Below are positions 6,347 through 9,640 of a stretch of DNA of 9,640 nt, piece by piece. Position 1 is the first letter of the stretch. Every line of letters begins with the position of its first letter. The notes beneath the pieces are model-generated. The model made no database searches and was not told the DNA's origin. It saw only the letters and a program-made list of their open reading frames with translations. The position numbers and the translations under genes are program-made. The DNA comes from Bacteroidales bacterium (lineage in GTDB: Bacteria > Bacteroidota > Bacteroidia > Bacteroidales > Tenuifilaceae): positions 1 through 9,640 of the forward strand of contig WBUV01000088.1 in assembly GCA_008933525.1 (NCBI GenBank), given 5' to 3'.

Positions 6347-7909
6347 ATGAAATCAAAATTACTTTTCATACTAGGAGTAAGCCTACTATTCGCTTCACAA
6401 CCCGTTTTTTCTCAAGTTGATGAACTTCCTAAAAGCGACACATCTAAGTTTTCGGGTGGCGCGGTGGTAGGTGCAGTTACAATCGATGGAAAAACTTACC
6501 AGCAGTTTTCGTTACGAGCCGATGTTCCTATTGGAAAATTTGGATTTGGCGTTGATTTGCAAATTCTTTTCGATGAAAATGGACAGATTAGAAAAGAAGA
6601 TTGGGATCAATGGCAAGATTATTTAGATAAGATTTATTACATCCGTTATGGGCAAAAAAGAGATCCATTCTACTTAAAATTTGGTGGTTTAGATTACAGC
6701 TATATTGGTTACTCCAATATATTTAATGGATACTCAAACATGGTAGAATACCCCACCAGGAAAAGATATGGTGGTGAAATATCATTCTATGTTCCCTCCG
6801 AAAAATTTGAGGGAAAACCTCGTTTTGGTGCAGAAATTCTATTTAACGATGCCAAAGAATTATTCGTTAAAACACCTGCAACCCCTGGACTTGTGTTAGG
6901 TACAAGAGCTTTTTTCAGGCCATTCAAGCATCTTGAACTAGGAGTATCGTTTGGAGGTGATTTTAATGAGTACAACGCCTTCCTAGATTTTGATGGTGAT
7001 GGCGTACCCGATGTTATCGACCTTTATCCTTCTAAAAAAGCGTGGGCAACAGATATGGATAAAATCAGTGTTTCGGATTGGGATCACTTACTGAACGATC
7101 CTTTCTGGGGCGCAACTAGAGCAGAAGCATACCAGAAACTTTTATCGTTAGGATTGGCTCCTTCCGATACATCCAGGATGGCGGATCTATTTAACCTTAG
7201 CGATCAATCATCGCAAATGTATGCAGCTAGTTTTGACATTGGAATTCCTATCGTAGAAAAGGAAAAATTCAAATTCGATATTTATTCCCACATAACTCAA
7301 CTTAAAGGTGATAAAACTTATGGTTGGGGTGCTGCATTGCCTGGTATTAGAATGATTATTGGATCGGGGAATGTGAATAACTTCCTTACTATTAAGGCAG
7401 AGTATCGTAGATCGTCAAAAGAGTTTATGTTTGGATACTTCAACAATACCTACGAACTGGAAAGAGCTCAGTTTGTTGGAAACAGGCAAGTAATCACCAA
7501 GCAGCAACAACTTTTGGCTATTCAGGAAGAACTTAACGGTATTTATGCAAGCGCAGAGATGAATATCTTAAATTATGTTGTTCTATTTGCTGGTTACCAA
7601 GATTTGATGGGAACCGAAGATAATCACATGCGTTCAATACATGGAGAAGTTAAAATGGGTGAAGCTCTGAAGAAACTGATTAGTTTTGCTGATGTTAAGG
7701 GTTACTACATCCAAAATAACGTTCAAGATTTCAGAGAGTGGAAAACTCCTAGCACATTGGCAGGTTATACCATTGGCTATAATTACAAAGGTGCCACAGT
7801 TGGATTCGACTACCGCTGGACTTTCCAGGATTTAGACGGAAACGGAACAATTAAGGGTGATAATGAAATCATCAAAACTATAAGCTTTAGAACAGCTGTA
7901 ACTTTCTAG
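6347..7909 (+). CDS. Predicted outer-membrane beta-barrel protein with calcium-loop motifs
   Basis: A 520-residue exported protein that I cannot assign to a named family. The signal peptide covers about residues 1-22 (KSK, hydrophobic core, VFS before Gln23). Much of the rest has alternating polar and hydrophobic strands rich in Gly, Tyr and Phe, and the chain ends in FRTAVTF with a terminal Phe, as outer-membrane barrels commonly do. DFDGDGVPDVID at 214-225 is a thrombospondin-type-3-like calcium loop. It opens a soluble-looking, partly helical insert that runs to about 290. A second acidic loop, DLDGNGTIKGDNE at 495-507, resembles an EF-hand but is one residue too long. A Gln-rich helical stretch (381-397) also interrupts the strands. 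Porin, adhesin or structural roles are all possible. It is transcribed alone, divergently from the exported glycosidase and peptidase, which suggests a shared envelope context. The start follows the Shine-Dalgarno site and signal peptide. Confidence 0.8.
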   Translation: MKSKLLFILGVSLLFASQPVFSQVDELPKSDTSKFSGGAVVGAVTIDGKTYQQFSLRADVPIGKFGFGVDLQILFDENGQIRKEDWDQWQDYLDKIYYIRYGQKRDPFYLKFGGLDYSYIGYSNIFNGYSNMVEYPTRKRYGGEISFYVPSEKFEGKPRFGAEILFNDAKELFVKTPATPGLVLGTRAFFRPFKHLELGVSFGGDFNEYNAFLDFDGDGVPDVIDLYPSKKAWATDMDKISVSDWDHLLNDPFWGATRAEAYQKLLSLGLAPSDTSRMADLFNLSDQSSQMYAASFDIGIPIVEKEKFKFDIYSHITQLKGDKTYGWGAALPGIRMIIGSGNVNNFLTIKAEYRRSSKEFMFGYFNNTYELERAQFVGNRQVITKQQQLLAIQEELNGIYASAEMNILNYVVLFAGYQDLMGTEDNHMRSIHGEVKMGEALKKLISFADVKGYYIQNNVQDFREWKTPSTLAGYTIGYNYKGATVGFDYRWTFQDLDGNGTIKGDNEIIKTISFRTAVTF

Positions 7910-7928
7910 AAATTACTTCATCAATTTC

Positions 7929-7970
7929 ATAAAAAGAAAAGATTCCTATAATGGAATCTTTTCTTTTTAT
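7929..7970. terminator. Perfect 18-bp hairpin, bidirectional intrinsic terminator
   Basis: The arms at 7929-7946 and 7953-7970 are exact reverse complements around the six-base loop TATAAT. The base of the stem is A-rich on one side and T-rich on the other, so both strands end in a U-rich tail next to a GATTCC/GGAATC core. It lies 19 bases after the barrel gene stop and 24 bases beyond the stop of the convergent membrane-protein gene, so it can end both transcripts. Confidence 0.88.
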
Positions 7971-7994
7971 ATGTATATCGGAATAATAAATATT

Positions 7995-8720
7995 TTAGTT
8001 CGCTGAAATCCTTAACTTAAAAAGTTTTATTGTTAATAATACCATCCACCCTAAAACCATCAAACCACCTGGCATTGCAATTGCCAGAGCAAATTTCTCT
8101 ATAGCAGGAAAAAATGTTACAAGCACAAGATAAACCAGCAAAAAGGAATTTCCAATTACCCCAAAATACGCAGTAACGGAACCAAACACTCGTCCCTTGA
8201 TCATAACAACCGACATTAAAATATTTGCGATTGTTGGAAGGACAAATCCTATGAAAACACTCAAACTTCCATGAGCACCCTTAGCCAGCATAGCCTCGCC
8301 TGCCGATTCAATTAGATATCTTTGGGCATCGGTAGTTGCCTCAAAATACTTTCTGCTTAAATCGAACATTGTTAGAGCGGTATTTCCTGCAACAAAAAGG
8401 ATAGATCCTGTAACAAATAATATTAAAGCCAATAAAGCATTTGCCTTATCTACATTGCGATGTGCAGCATAAATCGCAAAAATTGTGGGAATCATTAAAA
8501 TTTGGGTGATAACATTGAGCAAGTCCATGTTATACAACCCTAACAAAGGTTTATCGTTCAATTGGACAAAACGATCGATTGCCGTTTTGGGTAGCAATGT
8601 CAAATCGGCTCCAGTAATTGAGCCAATAATCATATCAGCAATAATTGCACATAAACACAACGTAGCAGTAACTCCACCAATAAAGTATATGCTTTTCCAT
8701 TGTTTTTCAACTATATCCAT
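7995..8720 (-). CDS. Six-helix integral membrane protein of unknown function
   Basis: A 241-residue inner-membrane protein with about six hydrophobic segments at roughly 11-33, 65-85, 94-112, 150-174, 177-204 and 207-234, and no signal peptide. The loop between helices 3 and 4 (about 117-149) is polar and contains MFDLSRKYFEATTDAQRYL followed by ESAGEAMLAKGAHGS, which look like conserved functional residues. The overall plan resembles small DUF4386-type proteins, but this is a weak resemblance and not a firm assignment. There are no transporter, kinase or protease motifs. It begins 11 bases after the sdaAA stop with no promoter in between, so it is very probably cotranscribed with it. A link with serine metabolism is suggested only by that position. 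It ends before the bidirectional hairpin terminator. Confidence 0.75.
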   Translation of the reverse strand: MDIVEKQWKSIYFIGGVTATLCLCAIIADMIIGSITGADLTLLPKTAIDRFVQLNDKPLLGLYNMDLLNVITQILMIPTIFAIYAAHRNVDKANALLALILFVTGSILFVAGNTALTMFDLSRKYFEATTDAQRYLIESAGEAMLAKGAHGSLSVFIGFVLPTIANILMSVVMIKGRVFGSVTAYFGVIGNSFLLVYLVLVTFFPAIEKFALAIAMPGGLMVLGWMVLLTIKLFKLRISAN

Positions 8721-8731
8721 ATTACGAATAA

Positions 8732-9628
8732 TTAATTATCGCCAAAAAATCGTTTGACTTCCGATTCAAATGCTCTATCCACGGCTTTTCCGTCGCGAGT
8801 TTTAGCTAATCCTCCTCCGGCAGTTTCTTTGAAATCATGATGTAACTTATCGCCCACCTCCTTCATTGTTAGCACAACTTCATCGGGCGAAATAAACGAT
8901 TTTACGCCACTAAGCGCCATAAGTGATGCACTAATTGCAACTGATGCAAAAATTCCATTCCGTTTAACACAAGGCACCTCAACTAATCCGGCTACAGGAT
9001 CGCAAATTAGCCCAAGGGAGTTCTTTATGGCCAAAATAAAAGCCTGAATAATTTCCTCGGAACTTCCATCCTCCAAATAAGTTAACGCAGCAGCAGCCAT
9101 AGCAGCTCCCACACCAACTTCGGCCTGACAGCCATAATCTGCTCCAGCAGTTGTTACATCGTTAAATAGTATCATACCCAGAAAACCTGAAACTAGAATT
9201 GATTCAAGAATCTTTTTTCGGTCTGGTTTCTCAATTTCCGAATAGGCTTGCAGTACACCCGGTAATATACCGCATGAACCTGCCGTTGGACAGGCCACAA
9301 TAACACCACACTTGGCATTTACCTCGTTAACCGCAACTGCATATGCGGTTGCCCTGCCGTAAATATTATCGAACAATGGGCTTTTCTTAACTAACCTATT
9401 AATTTTAGCGGCATCCTTTCCGGTGAGTTTTAACAATGATAATTCCTTACTTTTCACACCTTTTTTAACCGATGCCTTCATTATACGCCAGTACTCCGCT
9501 GCTTTGAGTAAGGTTTCATCAGGAGTAGATCCCTGAAGATTCGATTCTACCTCAAAAATAACATCAACAAGTTTCTTTTTTTCTTTACTCAGGTAATTGT
9601 TAAGTTCCTCAAAGGAGTTAAATGGCAT
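8732..9628 (-). CDS. sdaAA: L-serine dehydratase, iron-sulfur-dependent, alpha subunit
   Basis: Cytoplasmic enzyme subunit that, with its beta partner, deaminates L-serine to pyruvate and ammonia using a [4Fe-4S] cluster. The 298 residues match the usual length of a stand-alone alpha subunit. Visible signatures are CPTAGSCGILPG at 113-124, DYGCQAEVGVG at 164-174, CDPVAGLVEVPCVKRN at 209-224 and a C-terminal ETAGGGLAKT (268-277). Cys167, Cys209 and Cys220 are the expected cluster ligands; their spacing of 42 and 11 residues agrees with the ligands reported for the Legionella enzyme. The catalytic beta-domain is absent from this chain, so a separate sdaAB gene is needed; only 12 bases upstream are visible, so it could lie just outside the window. 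The ATG at 9628 fits the family N-terminus, and the full gene is present. It leads into the membrane-protein gene 11 bases downstream. Confidence 0.95.
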   Translation of the reverse strand: MPFNSFEELNNYLSKEKKKLVDVIFEVESNLQGSTPDETLLKAAEYWRIMKASVKKGVKSKELSLLKLTGKDAAKINRLVKKSPLFDNIYGRATAYAVAVNEVNAKCGVIVACPTAGSCGILPGVLQAYSEIEKPDRKKILESILVSGFLGMILFNDVTTAGADYGCQAEVGVGAAMAAAALTYLEDGSSEEIIQAFILAIKNSLGLICDPVAGLVEVPCVKRNGIFASVAISASLMALSGVKSFISPDEVVLTMKEVGDKLHHDFKETAGGGLAKTRDGKAVDRAFESEVKRFFGDN

Positions 9629-9640
9629 ACTGGAATTAGC

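Noticed and set aside
1..9640. A mobile element, CRISPR array, defence or toxin-antitoxin system
   Set aside because: No transposase, integrase, regularly spaced long repeats, or paired small genes are visible; all substantial frames are metabolic or envelope genes.

Overview
The window looks like ordinary chromosome from a low-GC member of the Bacteroidota, most likely a Bacteroidales/Marinilabiliales-type organism. The signs are: almost no Shine-Dalgarno sequences; exact matches to the Bacteroidota -7 promoter element TAnnTTTG in the one divergent intergenic region; exported proteins whose signal peptides end just before a Gln; and a divergent phosphoenolpyruvate carboxylase of the type I associate with this phylum. 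The placement is inference, since there is no rRNA or marker-gene comparison.

Layout. Positions 49-304 hold three tightly packed plus-strand tRNA genes: Thr(TGT), Tyr(GTA) and Thr(GGT). About 190 bases follow (305-494) in which I see no gene, terminator or convincing promoter. Then comes ppc (495-3041, +), the anaplerotic enzyme making oxaloacetate from PEP. Between the convergent stops of ppc and the next gene (3042-3165) is an odd repeat: octamers kept in one 8-bp register, half of which fold into a long imperfect hairpin. Next is a two-gene minus-strand unit (read 6194 to 3166): an exported GH63/trehalase-clan glycosidase, then an exported M14 zinc carboxypeptidase. A 152-base divergent promoter region (6195-6346) separates this unit from a plus-strand outer-membrane beta-barrel protein (6347-7909) with two embedded acidic calcium-loop motifs. 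A perfect 18-bp hairpin (7929-7970) ends that gene and serves the convergent unit beyond it. The last unit is minus-strand (read from the right edge to 7995): sdaAA, the Fe-S L-serine dehydratase alpha subunit, then an 11-bp gap and a six-helix membrane protein of unknown role.

How the genes fit together. ppc and sdaAA both act at the PEP/pyruvate node: one makes oxaloacetate, the other makes pyruvate from serine. They belong to different transcription units and nothing links their control. The glycosidase, peptidase and divergent barrel protein are all envelope or exported products sharing one intergenic region, which suggests surface or periplasmic processing of glycan and peptide material. 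No SusC/SusD pair, regulator or transporter is present to make this a classical polysaccharide utilisation locus.

I found no phage, insertion sequence, CRISPR array, toxin-antitoxin or defence module. The most unusual features are the in-register octamer array with its hairpin and the unclassified barrel protein with calcium-loop motifs. I do not see a convincing new multi-gene system.
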